DNA of 64,000 nt, from the NCBI GenBank assembly GCA_958299035.1, contig CATQJL010000112.1, forward strand, positions 49,124,941-49,188,940, read 5' to 3'. This document shows, piece after piece, positions 1 through 9,805 of the stretch. Numbering within the stretch: the first letter of the stretch is position 1; the number at the start of each line of letters is the position of its first letter. Both the position numbers and the translations under genes were made by a program. The stretch comes from Cylicocyclus nassatus. Taxonomy: Eukaryota > Nematoda > Chromadorea > Rhabditida > Strongylidae. A model generated the notes under the pieces. It saw only the letters and a list, made by a program, of their open reading frames with translations. It was not told where the DNA came from and did no database searches.

Positions 1-515
1 TTGGAAAATCTATGCGTTTTAGTGCCGTTTTTCAACCAAGTTCCAACCTCGCCCTAGAGTTAGCACGATTTCGAGCCTCAAAACTCAGCTTCTCTCTCGC
101 GCAAACATTTGATATGAAGCAGCTGCATTCTTTGCATGATGGTGTATCCGTGCCAAGGTTTTTGCATTTTTGTAGAACTGATCTTGAAGCTATGGAGAAA
201 AAAAACCAAAAAAAGTTGTGATTGCAATAGTAAAAACCGTGGTTTTGGTGAAATGACGTCTGCGTAGCCAAAACAAACGCTCAACGCTGCTGATTTTTCT
301 AGCCAGATACACAGTCTTGTGAACTTTTACATACTATTTGCTTACAGGCACCGTCCACCCAAAGCGAGGTTGATGAGATTTCGGTGGCATACTAGTGTGG
401 GCCCCCACACTAGGCAAACCCCCAAGTAGCGCCGCAAAATACTCCTTCCGAAGCGAGAAATCCGCTCCGGAAGGGACGTAACCGGAGGTGGTCACTCCGC
501 CCACTTTGCAGGCGC
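1..515 (+). repeat. Left terminal inverted repeat of the 7-kb transposon
   Basis: Matches 6,569-7,081 in reverse complement over its length, with scattered substitutions and small indels. Open frames within it on both strands are mirrored in the other TIR and are not genes. Confidence 0.9.
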
Positions 516-705
516 ACCGCTGAAGAGACTACACGCACAGCGCAGTACGCTGCCTCGTCGTAAGCGACTAATCGGAGTTTTTCTAGTGTTATTTCGTGTA
601 CTTGTATTCTCAACCGTTCGTTTTTTCTTCAGTCATGACCAAATTTACGACAAAGTTGTTTTTCCGATTATAGCCATCATCACATCCGGCATAGCTGTTT
701 TTCTT

Positions 706-1590
706 GACATGAACATGATCTTTCTTTATAGGTGATGCTTGTGCTCAATCAATGAAAGAAGATGAACATGCAAAGAGAACGTGAGTTTTTTTTTTCATTG
801 CAATGTACATCAAATTCAAAAACTATTTGTATCATTCATTCTGTGACCAGGAGACGCCCGCATTGCACACTTTGTCTAAACAAGCCTGGTCGTGTATTTA
901 GCAGGTTTATACTTGTTATATATCTCATTCAGGTTTATTCAATCTTCGGAAACACGGAAGAACAAACTCAAACTTGTTGACAATGTCCGCAATGCGGTTT
1001 CGCGTCTCTTAGTCGTAAAACAGATGATAGTCAAAATCATCGTTTTCGCCGTTGCTACATGACTAATGGATCATTGCAAAAAAACTGTCACGCATTTCTG
1101 TGCAGCTGACTTGCTATTGCTGTGCGTTGATCTTGACGTGTTATTCAATTATTTGATGAAACTATTTGCAGAGTGAATCCTCATCAGCTTGGCCCACCCG
1201 ACAAAAAGTGCAGGCATACAATAATGGCTCTCAGTACAGGCATACAATGATGGTAATCTTGATGTCAACATGATCTTTCTTTATGGACGACGCTTGTGCT
1301 CAATAAAACGAGATGAACATGCGACGTGAGTTTTTTCATTGCAATGTACATCAAATTGAGAAACTATTTGTAGTCAAAATGATCGTTGACGTCGTCTACA
1401 TGACTAATGGATCATTGCAATAAGCTGTCACGCATTTCTGTGCAGGTGACTTGCTATTGCTGTACGTTGATTTCTTGACGTGTTATTAAATCATTTGATG
1501 GAATTGTTTTGCAGACAGTGAATTCTCATCAGCTTGGCCCACCGACAAAAAGTGCAGGCATGCAATGATGACTTTCATCGTATAACCTAT
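706..1590 (+). repeat. Imperfect direct duplication inside the 7-kb transposon
   Basis: The block around 706-1,235 (CATGATCTTTCTTTAT, TTCATTGCAATGTACATC, GACTAATGGATCATTGCA, CATCAGCTTGGCCCACC) recurs in the same order at about 1,258-1,570, with the second copy shortened in the middle. No open frame is shared, so this looks like subterminal non-coding duplication. It may hold repeated transposase-binding sites, but that is inference. Confidence 0.75.
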
Positions 1591-1599
1591 TGACTATGT

Positions 1600-2663
1600 G
1601 TTTGTTACCGTGATGTATACGTTGTGCAAAGAATCTTTGACTTCATTTGTAATTGTTTATTCAGACGAATGGCTAGAATAAAGGAACATCAGTTTGATTC
1701 TGAAGTATACTGTTGAACGATAGTTGCACTGAGCTAAGTGAGAGGCTTAGCAGTAGTACTACCGAAAACAGCTTCAAGAAAGACATTATCGACTTAGTTC
1801 CCGATGCGATGCCATCCTTTAGATCTGCTTCAGAACGCGGCAGAAAAAAGGAAAATTTTCAATTCAGCTGTTCTTCTTCTTGCACTGAAGTCCGGGTTTT
1901 CGTTCTTCACAGCAATCTTCACTACCTTTCTGAAAATTCTTGGTACGTGACATGCACTATAGAGATCGATCAAAATACTTACAGACACCACCAATACTAG
2001 CAAGAAGAACGCAGAAAGTTGCTGTGTTTTTGAAATCTATCAAACTCAGATGCTCCTAACAGATTTTTTGAGTCGCAGTCCTTGATGTATACGTTCACAA
2101 TGAAGTTCGAAAACTGGCTAGCAAGAACTAAAGGGGATTTTTTGAAAATACGCCGTCAAATAAAGGTTTCAAACAGGAAAATATGAAAAAAAAGATCTTA
2201 GAATACCTGCTTCTTCGCACACTTGTCTGCTACTTCAGCTCAATAGCTAACCCACGTAAAACTATACACGACAGTACCTTCCTGACATGTATAAGCAAGA
2301 AATCAAATGTATATCAACTGTGCTCGCTCTATACCTCAACAATACCGTTTATAATATACGACATCAAAAGTAGCAAGATGAGGCTCACCTAATGTCGACC
2401 AACTTTCAGGAACACTGCGTTGCTGTGGAACACAACAGATGCAAAATGAGAAGGTAGAACGATAGGCAAGCACAGAATGAGTGAAGGCAATCATAGATGT
2501 ATTTCCTAAAAAAAAAGATAAAGATTTTGTCTCATCGGAGAAGTTTAATGGGTATCATGTGAACAGCCAACATGTTTACTTGGCGTCTGCTTGTTGTCCG
2601 CATGCGATGTAATGTTTAAGAATTTTATCTACTTACGCTATTTTAGACATCAAGTCTGCAACA
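1600..2663 (+). other. Leader region of the transposon, no gene seen
   Basis: AT-rich sequence with short open frames of no recognisable composition. It presumably contains the transposase promoter and 5'UTR; no specific element is identifiable. Confidence 0.4.
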
Positions 2664-5325
2664 ATGACGAAGAAGCTTACATGCATTCTTTGCAAGATCA
2701 AAGCTGACGAGCAAATCATATCACGCGCTAAAAGCCAGATCAACATAGCAATTCTCCTATCGACACTCAAAGTTTACGCATCAAACTCATACCAATCCGT
2801 CGAGAAGGATTTTGCTGCAATCAGCGTGAAGAGACACTGCATATGCATCCGTCATTACATAGACGCCGTGTGTTTGTAGGTATTCGCGTGAAAAAATAGG
2901 ATGTGTGACCATCAGGCGCGATATCTCCTACAAGAAATCCTGGCAAGTGGCGGGAGGTTGTCTACTACGAAGGAAAACGTATGCTATCTGAACGAGGGCG
3001 ACATCCCTAAACACATCCCAGCACATCTGAATGACGCCATAAAAACTTTCTCAGTTAGTTCTTATTGGTTTGATATAAAACGTTTAAAGCTGTCCCAACA
3101 CATTTACTAGGGCGATGTCACGGTAACGATCTCCAATCTTAACCGTTATCTAAACGTCTATGTTGGAAAATACTACGACCAGAATGACGGCTGCCACATG
3201 CCTGAACCATGCCAATCCCTGTTTCTTCAGGTTGCCTCCATTGCCATAAAACTAATCACATCAATATGTTTTAGGAGGTAGAAAAGGAAACAACATCTGC
3301 CGAAGAAGCAGGTTGTTCAATGGACGTTGAAATGGTGATAGAACCTGGACAGGGTGGATCAAAAACCCCTACCAAATCTGTCCCAGTATCCCCGTCCAGA
3401 ACAGTTTTCACCACGCCGTCAGTAAAGCACGCCGAGTCAGGATCGTCGGGCAGAACCACGGTCAGAATTCCTGCGCTGGTTGCTGACTACCAAGTTAAGC
3501 TGAACTAGCTTACACTTCCATTTCAGACTGGCTCCTGTTTCACTCCCGGAAAAATGCCTGAATCCGACAGTGAAGCACGCCTTGAACTAGAAGAAACTGA
3601 CTCGGCCCTGCTCGACAAATACTTTGTTGTCCAAGGCAGAAAGCTCTTGGAGCTTTTCAACCTTGGCAGCAGCGAAGGTGAAGCTGGAAATGTGTGTCTG
3701 AAGATACACCACGGCGCCATACCACTGATTGAGTATGTGACCAAAGGGCCAAATCCACAGATAAGAACATGGGAAGGCCAAGGAAAGCTAGGAAAAGGCC
3801 CAAAAGAAAAGCTCTTCAGTGGAACCAGCTTAGCCTGCGCCGCGGCGATAACAACAGGGGCCCGCTGGACTGTAAGAAAACCAACTCTTTTTCGTTGATT
3901 TTATATGCTGATCTGTTTAGAAGGTGAACCATTGGGCAAAAAAAATGAGCCTGCTCTTGCCCAGCCGCACGGCCTTCTACAAGTTTTTCAAAAGAATTAG
4001 GCCGGCAATTGAGACAGTCTATGACCGATACGAAGCCCGGACTATTCTAGATATAAAGAGCGCATACGAGGTAAACAAAAATTGAAAAACGAAATAACGG
4101 ACCCCCAAACAAACTCCACACATAAAAAAGGATAAAGGATAAAGGATTCGGCGTCTTCAATACCCTCTGGGGGCATGCGCCGAACGCACACACTAACTTC
4201 GTAGTCGAAGAGGCAATTGTATGCGTGCGAGCCTATTACAGTGACTTGCGGGGGCCAGCCGTTTCCAAGTCAGTGCTTCTATCCTCCCAGATTACTCTGG
4301 TACCAATTTACTGGCCCCGGAGGGTAGAGGGCTTGGTTGGCCCAGGGGCGGGGATTGAACCTGTGTCCGATCTGGTCATAGCGGCGTCTCATACCACTAC
4401 GCCACTCGTCCCCTACTCCACACATTTTCTGAAAACATAAATTCAGAACCAACGGCTCGAAGGATGGAATATCGCGATTGACGGCGCTTACGATAGCAGA
4501 GGACACAGTGCGGACTTTTGTAAAGTCCTTGCCGTAGATTTGCAAACGGGACTCTGCGTGCATACCGAAGTCGTCTACCGTAAAGAAACAGGTGGCGTCA
4601 GAGGTGGAACAATTTTTCTCAAAAATCCAGACTTTTGCAGGTGGCAAGAGCGGGCTTATGGAAAAGATCGGATTCCACCGCATTCTGCGGTGGTTCAGGT
4701 CGATGAACATTCCACTTCATTCGATCTCAACCGACCGGAGCTATGCGCTCAAAACAGAGGTCGACTCGTACAACGCAGAGTACGATGCTCACATCAGGTG
4801 GCACGTCGACCCTTGGCATTTATCCAAGTGTCTGGACAAAAATTTGCGAGCTGTAAGAATTGGGAAGAAATGATACCATTCTCCGAAAGACAACATTCAG
4901 GTTGAAAAACGGAAAGATTGCGAAGCAATCCATGAGTGGAAGGACCATATAAAGGCCCACTTATACCACTCCATACGACGTGGTGCACAAACAAACAGGG
5001 GTGAGATGATGAAGTTTCACTTCAACACTTGCCTGTACCACGTCGCAGGCATACACCAATGGAGACAGGTGAATTAATTAATAAGTTCAAAAGGAAAACT
5101 CAAAAAATTTTACAGAACGAGCAAACGGGCTGTATAACCCAATGCATCCACGAGAACCTTCCAGACGAACGCGGAAAGGCCATAGTTGCGTGGGGGAGCC
5201 CGTCCCACGAAAGGCTAAAGAAGGTTCTCCTCCAACAGCAATTTCAGAAGGACATCAAACTGGCTAGTCCCTATGGTGGGACTAGCCAGGAGATGTGGGA
5301 ACATAGAAAAACAATAACCACGTAA
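2664..5325 (+). CDS. Spliced DDE-type transposase with LIN-15B/THAP-like zinc module
   Basis: Reconstructed exons: 2664-2869, 2900-3053, 3111-3230, 3275-3493, 3527-3871, 3921-4070, 4447-4591, 4641-4852, 4901-5068, 5116-5325. All introns are GT-AG and the phases agree, giving ~642 codons. Exon 1 has C-x2-C (LTCILC) and a C-x-C-x2-H pair (HCICIRHY), like the LIN-15B/THAP C2CH module. The core carries AIDGAYDSRGHSA, SGLMEKIGFHRIL, ISTDRSY, HVDPWHLSK, YHVAGIHQW and a terminal TSQEMWEH. That order matches the animal transposase family with D-G-x-x-D-S-x-G-H, M-E-K-x-G-F, T-D-R and D-x-W-H-x-x-K motifs; the likely catalytic acids are the D of IDGAY, the D of STDRS and the E of SQEM. The apparent frameshift near 4,590 and the stop near 4,870 both fall in plausible 49- and 48-nt introns. 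The 30-nt first intron and the C-terminus after 5,290 are uncertain. The Kolobok label is from memory of the family. Confidence 0.7.
4113..4425 (-). mobile_element. tRNA-derived SINE inside a transposase intron, with TSD
   Basis: Read on the minus strand, the body (4,414 down to 4,124) starts with a tRNA-like head: an A-box-like TGGCGTAGTGG followed by a B box GGTTCAATCC. It ends in a short ATCCTTT-repeat tail. The flanks carry the identical 11-mer ACTCCACACAT at 4113-4123 and 4415-4425. The element lies within intron 4071-4446; without it the intron would be about 74 nt. This is a young-looking pol III retroposon, not a functional tRNA gene. Confidence 0.85.
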
Positions 5326-6568
5326 AAAAGGAGAAGAAACAAGGACACACCTGACTTTGGGATTGTTCTGAGGGCTAAAGGCCGCTGCGGGAATTTTCGA
5401 AGTGCTTGTTACATAAGTAGCATTGCTGTTAGAGACCATGGAGATGACGCAAATACTCCTCCAAGAAGACATTCGATATGTTTGCTGTCCATACCTGTAA
5501 TAGATGCATTACCAGATCGAATAGGTCAAAGAAGGAACAACACACTTTCAGCCTTACTCACACACCAATAATACTTCTTAGGGAACGGTCATAGGTTGCT
5601 GGCAACGGTTCCAAATGCCAACGTTGCCGGGGTCAGAGACGGGTTAGAAAGCACGCAAAAGGTGGAGGCTATTATGAGGTCACAACGACCGGCAACGAAG
5701 ATAATCTCAGCAACCTCGGCAACCCAGCAACTTCGGCATGCCGGCAACCTCGGCAACCGTTGCCGGCAACCTATGGCCGTTTGCTTAGACGGCCCCAACA
5801 CATTTGAGGTAACTGGCAAAACTATTCAATGTCGAGGTCAAAAATATGCTAGAGTATCTGCTAAGCACATTATCAAACGCTTGATTGTAAATTCAGAAAC
5901 AAGATGAATTCATAATGTCCTGGAGAAAATGAAAGCAGGATAACCTCCACTCACCCCATTTATGTTGTTGGCGATGTTGAAACGAGTTCGCTATACTGGA
6001 TTCTCTTGCACCAGCCCTTGGAGTACTTTGACCTCGCAAATTATTGATTTGACCTTGCAATAAACGCAAATCCTTTGCATATTTTGCAAACCTGTAAAAC
6101 CACAATTCACAATTCTCACTTTTGTCACTGACTGCCATGAACGAGAGCGATAAGCCAATAACTTTCAAACATGATAAGCATTGATTTTGAAGTCACTAAC
6201 TTGTAAGAAGAACAGAGCGCTGCTGGAATCAACAGCCCGTCTAAAATAACATGCACCAGTCAAGAAAATCCAACAGTGCGATATATCTGTTTCTTGATCA
6301 GGCAACTGCAAAAAAAGGTAAGTTGTAGCTCGTTCGACGACACTGCGATAAACCGAAGACGAAATGTTAAAACTAACGACCATCGCTGATACAATAAACA
6401 AAAAAAGAGTAAGATATCCCAAAACGCAGAGTACAAAGCCCTACTACGAAGAATGTGCTAAATACACGGAACATGGATCGAAGACTGGGGCAAACATCTC
6501 CTAATACTCCTAATCGATTGCACAATTGCCCATGACTAGTTTGCAAATGACGCCCTGCGTATATCAGC
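5326..6568. other. 3' region of the 7-kb transposon, no gene seen
   Basis: Contains a GGCAAC/GTTGCC-rich patch at about 5,590-5,775 (many copies of CGGCAACCT and CAACGTTGCCGG) and otherwise AT-rich sequence. A C-terminal continuation of the transposase through 5,326-5,550 is possible, because an open stretch follows the TAA at 5323, but it is unproven. Confidence 0.4.
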
Positions 6569-7081
6569 GCGCCTGCAAAGTGGGCGGAGTGACCACCTCC
6601 AGTTACGTCCCTTCCGGAGCGGATTACTCGCTTCGGAAGGAGTATTTTGCGGCGCTACTTGGGGGTTTGCCTAGTGTGGGGGCCCACACTAGTATGCCAC
6701 CGAAATCTCATCAACCTCGCTTTGGGTGGACGGTGCCTGCAAGCAAATAGTATTATAAGTTCACAAGACTGTGTATCTGGCTAGAAAAATCAGCAGCGTT
6801 GAGCGTTTGTTTTGGCTACGCAGACGTCATTTCACCAAAACCACGGTTTTTACTATTGCAATCACAACTTTTTTTGGTTTTTTTCTCCATAGCTTCAAGA
6901 TCAGTTCTACAAAAATGCAAAAACCTTGGCACGGATACATCATCATGCAAAGAATGCAGCTGCTTCATATCAAATGTTTGCGCGAGAGAGAAGCTGAGTT
7001 TTGAGGCTCGAAATCGTGCTAACTCTGTGGTAAGGTTGGAACTTAATTGAAAAACGACACGAAAACGCAAAAATTTTCCAA
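6569..7081 (-). repeat. Right terminal inverted repeat of the 7-kb transposon
   Basis: Inverted partner of 1-515. Similarity begins at GCGCCTGCAAAGTGGG and ends at ATTTTCCAA. Confidence 0.9.
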
Positions 7082-7339
7082 GCGTCAAGCAAAATACCTA
7101 TCAAAAGAGCTTATATTATCTCATAGCTTTGGTAAAAGCTAATTAGAGCGCGTAAAGCACAGAAGAACGGATGTTTTTGGAGTGCAATCACTTCAAAAGC
7201 ATTTAGAGCCATCTGAAAAAAGTACGATCCTCTTTTTGAGCTGCACTGCGTTCAGTGTGTAGCAGATATGTCAAACTTTGTTACTGTAACTCTACAAAAA
7301 ATTTGGACTCAAATGATTGCAATCTTGAATGAAAAATGA

Positions 7340-7560
7340 GGTGTTGTTTGAGGTGTTCGTATAATTATGAACCGCTAAAAATTCGCAGTAGGCGCAGAAA
7401 CACTCCTAAGATTGATATCGATTTCCATTCTTGTGGATCGTATACCGTTTTCGGCTGTGCTCTATCGCGTGGTACCAACGGCTTTTTGAGTTTCTTCCAA
7501 AAAGTCCAAAAACTTTCAAAATTTGGGGTGTTCGTATAATTATGAACCGCACTTTATAAG
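7340..7560 (+). repeat. Direct repeat GTGTTCGTATAATTATGAAC
   Basis: The 20-mer GTGTTCGTATAATTATGAAC occurs near 7,352 and again near 7,528, bracketing about 170 bp. It looks like the edges of a small duplicated or inserted block. No gene is supported. Confidence 0.6.
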
Positions 7561-8250
7561 TCTGTGTGTCTATCTGTAACGAAATTCATACAGCATGTTC
7601 AGCCAACCTCCTGGGCTCAAATTTTGCGTAGATCATGCTACCAGCATAGAAGTCCTATTTGCGAAAGCACGAGCAGATGCGAGAGAAAGCACGAGTAGAT
7701 GCGTTGACTGGATCTCTCAGAAATTGCGCGCCAAGCGGATCCACCTGGTTTCTGTCCCGCAAAATTGGGTCTGTATCACCACTTTTTGCAAAGTCGTGTA
7801 TGTATTCGGTGAGCAAATGTGCAAGTGATGAACTTTAGCCAGAAAAGTGGTCAAAAGTCAACTTATATGACGAAAACGGCGCCAATTAGTATTGGTTGCG
7901 TAAATGGTCAATTTGCCAAGGTTAAGCCAAGCATATGCAAAGATTTTCGCATAGTAGTGTAGCTCAGGAATGTAGCTCACGGTGACCACTGCCTTTATGG
8001 CGACTACAAAATCATGACAAATTCGAAAACCTACTCAAATTTGTGTTTGTCTCCCTGCAAAAAGTCTCATCCACGCAAAATCACCGATCTCACGTGGAAA
8101 AGCTTTCTAAATGAATAGCTGTTTACATTTTATTCGTGGTAGTCGGCATAGCGCGGTGAGATCCACTGCCACAATTTTACGAGAATGAGTAAGGCATATG
8201 GATAGTAGAGCCAGTGCGAGCCTCTGCGAAGCAGAGGTGACGCACTGGTT
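7560..8250 (+). repeat. Dispersed repeat A, copy 1 (ends in a strong hairpin)
   Basis: Collinear with 30,555-31,225: both begin in a GTCTGT-rich stretch followed by TAACGAAATTC/TTACGAAATTC. Both continue through AAGCACGAGCAGAT and the GGATCCAC block and finish in a near-perfect hairpin. Partial copies lie at 49,976-50,183 and 51,634-51,745. Coding frames are not conserved, so it is probably a non-autonomous element or fragment. Confidence 0.75.
8211..8248 (+). other. Hairpin at the end of repeat A
   Basis: CCAGTGCG-CCTCTGC pairs with GCAGAGG-CGCACTGG across a GAA loop and a small bulge. The same hairpin occurs at 31,182-31,219 at the end of the related copy, so it is a conserved structural terminus. 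Bases after it do not give the CTRR expected of a canonical Helitron. Confidence 0.8.
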
Positions 8251-8388
8251 TCTACATAAGACTGGTAATTTAGAAAAAAAATCTTTTCGCAAACGAACAC
8301 CTGCAAGTTCGAGTAGATTAGTAAATTTTTTCTCTCTTTGGGGTACATTTCCGTGGGAAAACCTTTTGAAATTTTGAGACAAAACCTT

Positions 8389-8595
8389 GACAAATCGTCT
8401 ATCTGGCGATCACCACTATCTGACGCTGTATTTGCAGAAAAGCAGATTTTTTGAGCACTTTTCAAGTTAGAATTTATGGGATGCAGATTTACGACAAATC
8501 GTCTATCTGGCGATCACCACATTCTGACGGTGTATTCGCAGAGAAGCAGATTTTTGAGCATTTTTCAAGTTAGAATTTATGGGACGCAGATTTAC
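8389..8595 (+). repeat. Two-copy tandem repeat, ~104-bp unit
   Basis: Units start GACAAATCGTCTATCTGG at 8,389 and 8,493 and differ at a few bases. Just downstream, a second duplication (CTTAGAACCGTGTGGATCTG) occurs at about 8,652-8,695. Confidence 0.9.
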
Positions 8596-8831
8596 TTGGC
8601 AGGCAAATCATGGCTTTGCAGAAAATCCAAATCTGGACTTAGTTTTGCCTGCTTAGAACCGTGTGGATCTGTGCATGCTTAGAACCGTGTGGATCTGTTT
8701 GACGCACAATTTTTGTCACACCAACACAGCGGATCCGCACGAAATTTTGCATGATGGGTTTAAATGCTGGCAAGATGCTATGAACATTTTAACTCAATGT
8801 GTTTTCTGGAAAACTCGCCCAATGAATTTCG

Positions 8832-8832
<1 letters not shown>

Positions 8833-8924
<92 letters not shown>

Positions 8925-8939
8925 ACACACACACACACA
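8833..8939 (+). repeat. (CA)n microsatellite
   Basis: About 50 CA dinucleotides, interrupted once by CACCACAC near the 3' end. Confidence 0.98.
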
Positions 8940-9169
8940 ATCGCACACGTAAACACCCTTATTATAAGTCTTGATTTTTATATGGGAGACAAGAAAAAGA
9001 AAAAGAAGAAAAAAGACATAGAGTGCATTGCTATCTCGGAGTCATCGCAAAGAATGAACATGCACTTCGCCTATCCACAATTTTTAAGAACTTGCATCTA
9101 TGCATTTGAGTAGGGTTGCAATAATCAGCGCTCACCGTTTCACTTGGAATTCGAAGTCATAAATCATTA

Positions 9170-9310
9170 GAGCACAATCAATCAGTGTGATTACTCAGAG
9201 CTTTCTTTGCCAAAATACGTTTGATATGTATACTTTATAAGGCCTAACATCTCGGCATCAATGCCTTCCTTAGAGGCCCGAACTTGAAGGCAGCGTCCGG
9301 GCAAAGTTTC
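9170..9310 (-). repeat. Penelope-like terminal fragment
   Basis: The TTTATAAGGCCTAACATCTC-GGCATCAATGCCTTCC block closely resembles 16,980-17,060, which lies at the outer edge of a Penelope-like element. On the minus strand it reads as the familiar GGAAGGCA-TGATGCCGA motif near Penelope-like element termini. Only the end is present here. Confidence 0.5.
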
Positions 9311-9581
9311 GAGTGGAATTTTTTCACTTACCCGGGCTTATTCCTCCCGCCAATTCCAAAAATGCAACTTGGAGGGCACGAAAATGCCGAAAATGGGCTC
9401 TTTCAGAAACTCTTGATTTGAATTTTGTCGCCTGCCGCCAAGGCTAGGACGCAGAATCTTTGTGGGATCCTACGTCTTGACTGTGTGCGGTATGCGCACT
9501 CCGGCTTATCGAACTAACTTGTCCCGGTCGCCGCGGCGTTCCAGTCGCCACTTCTGAAGCGGATTTCTCGCTTCGGAAACA

Positions 9582-9805
9582 AATTGGTGCATTGCCAATT
9601 AGGCAACAGCCTTACCAGAACGGGCGCCCCTGTACTCTACATTTTCGTATCTGCCCGAACGCTGCCTTTGAGTCATTCACTTTTACCTTACGCTCTGCAC
9701 GGTCAAACCTCTCCTTCAAATTTGAATATTTGTTCGTTTTGAGCGAAACCAGCTAGCCTTTAATTCACAAACAACTCATTAATGATCTCGCTGACAACAC
9801 GCCAG
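9582..9805 (+). repeat. Dispersed repeat B, copy 1
   Basis: About 220 bp, nearly identical to 15,124-15,352 (shared ACCAGAACGGGCGCCCCTGT, GCCCGAACGCTGCCTTTGAG and CTTTAATTCACAAACAACTC). The function is unknown and it has no coding signature. Confidence 0.85.

Larger units (their letters stand above)
1..7081 (+). mobile_element. DNA transposon with ~515-bp TIRs (Kolobok-like, tentative)
   Basis: The first ~515 bases reappear inverted at 6,569-7,081, and a multi-exon transposase gene lies between. The inverted repeats share the block around a TAGTGTGGG...CCCACACTA sequence and the stretch beginning TTGGAAAAT. The window starts at or inside the left TIR, so the left target site is not visible. 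The base after the right TIR gives no obvious TTAA or other TSD. Family assignment rests on the transposase; Mutator-type elements also have long TIRs. The left quarter (700-1,600) holds duplicated non-coding sequence. Confidence 0.8.

Noticed and set aside
12..284. Overlapping short open frames at the left edge
   Set aside because: They lie in the terminal inverted repeat and are mirrored at 6,800-7,090 on the other strand; no codon conservation.
4280..4414. Functional tRNA gene on the minus strand
   Set aside because: A and B boxes are present, but the acceptor stem and length do not fold as a tRNA. The tail repeat and TSD show it is a SINE.
4447..4905. Frameshift and premature stop in the transposase
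   Set aside because: Both vanish if 4592-4640 and 4853-4900 are spliced as 49- and 48-nt GT-AG introns. The joined motif T-G-G-K-S-G-L-M-E-K then matches the family better than either unspliced frame.
8833..8939. CRISPR-like or minisatellite array
   Set aside because: A plain dinucleotide repeat with no spacers; no CRISPR expected or seen in a eukaryotic window.
8663..8974. Histidine/threonine-repeat protein
   Set aside because: It is only the translation of the CA microsatellite.
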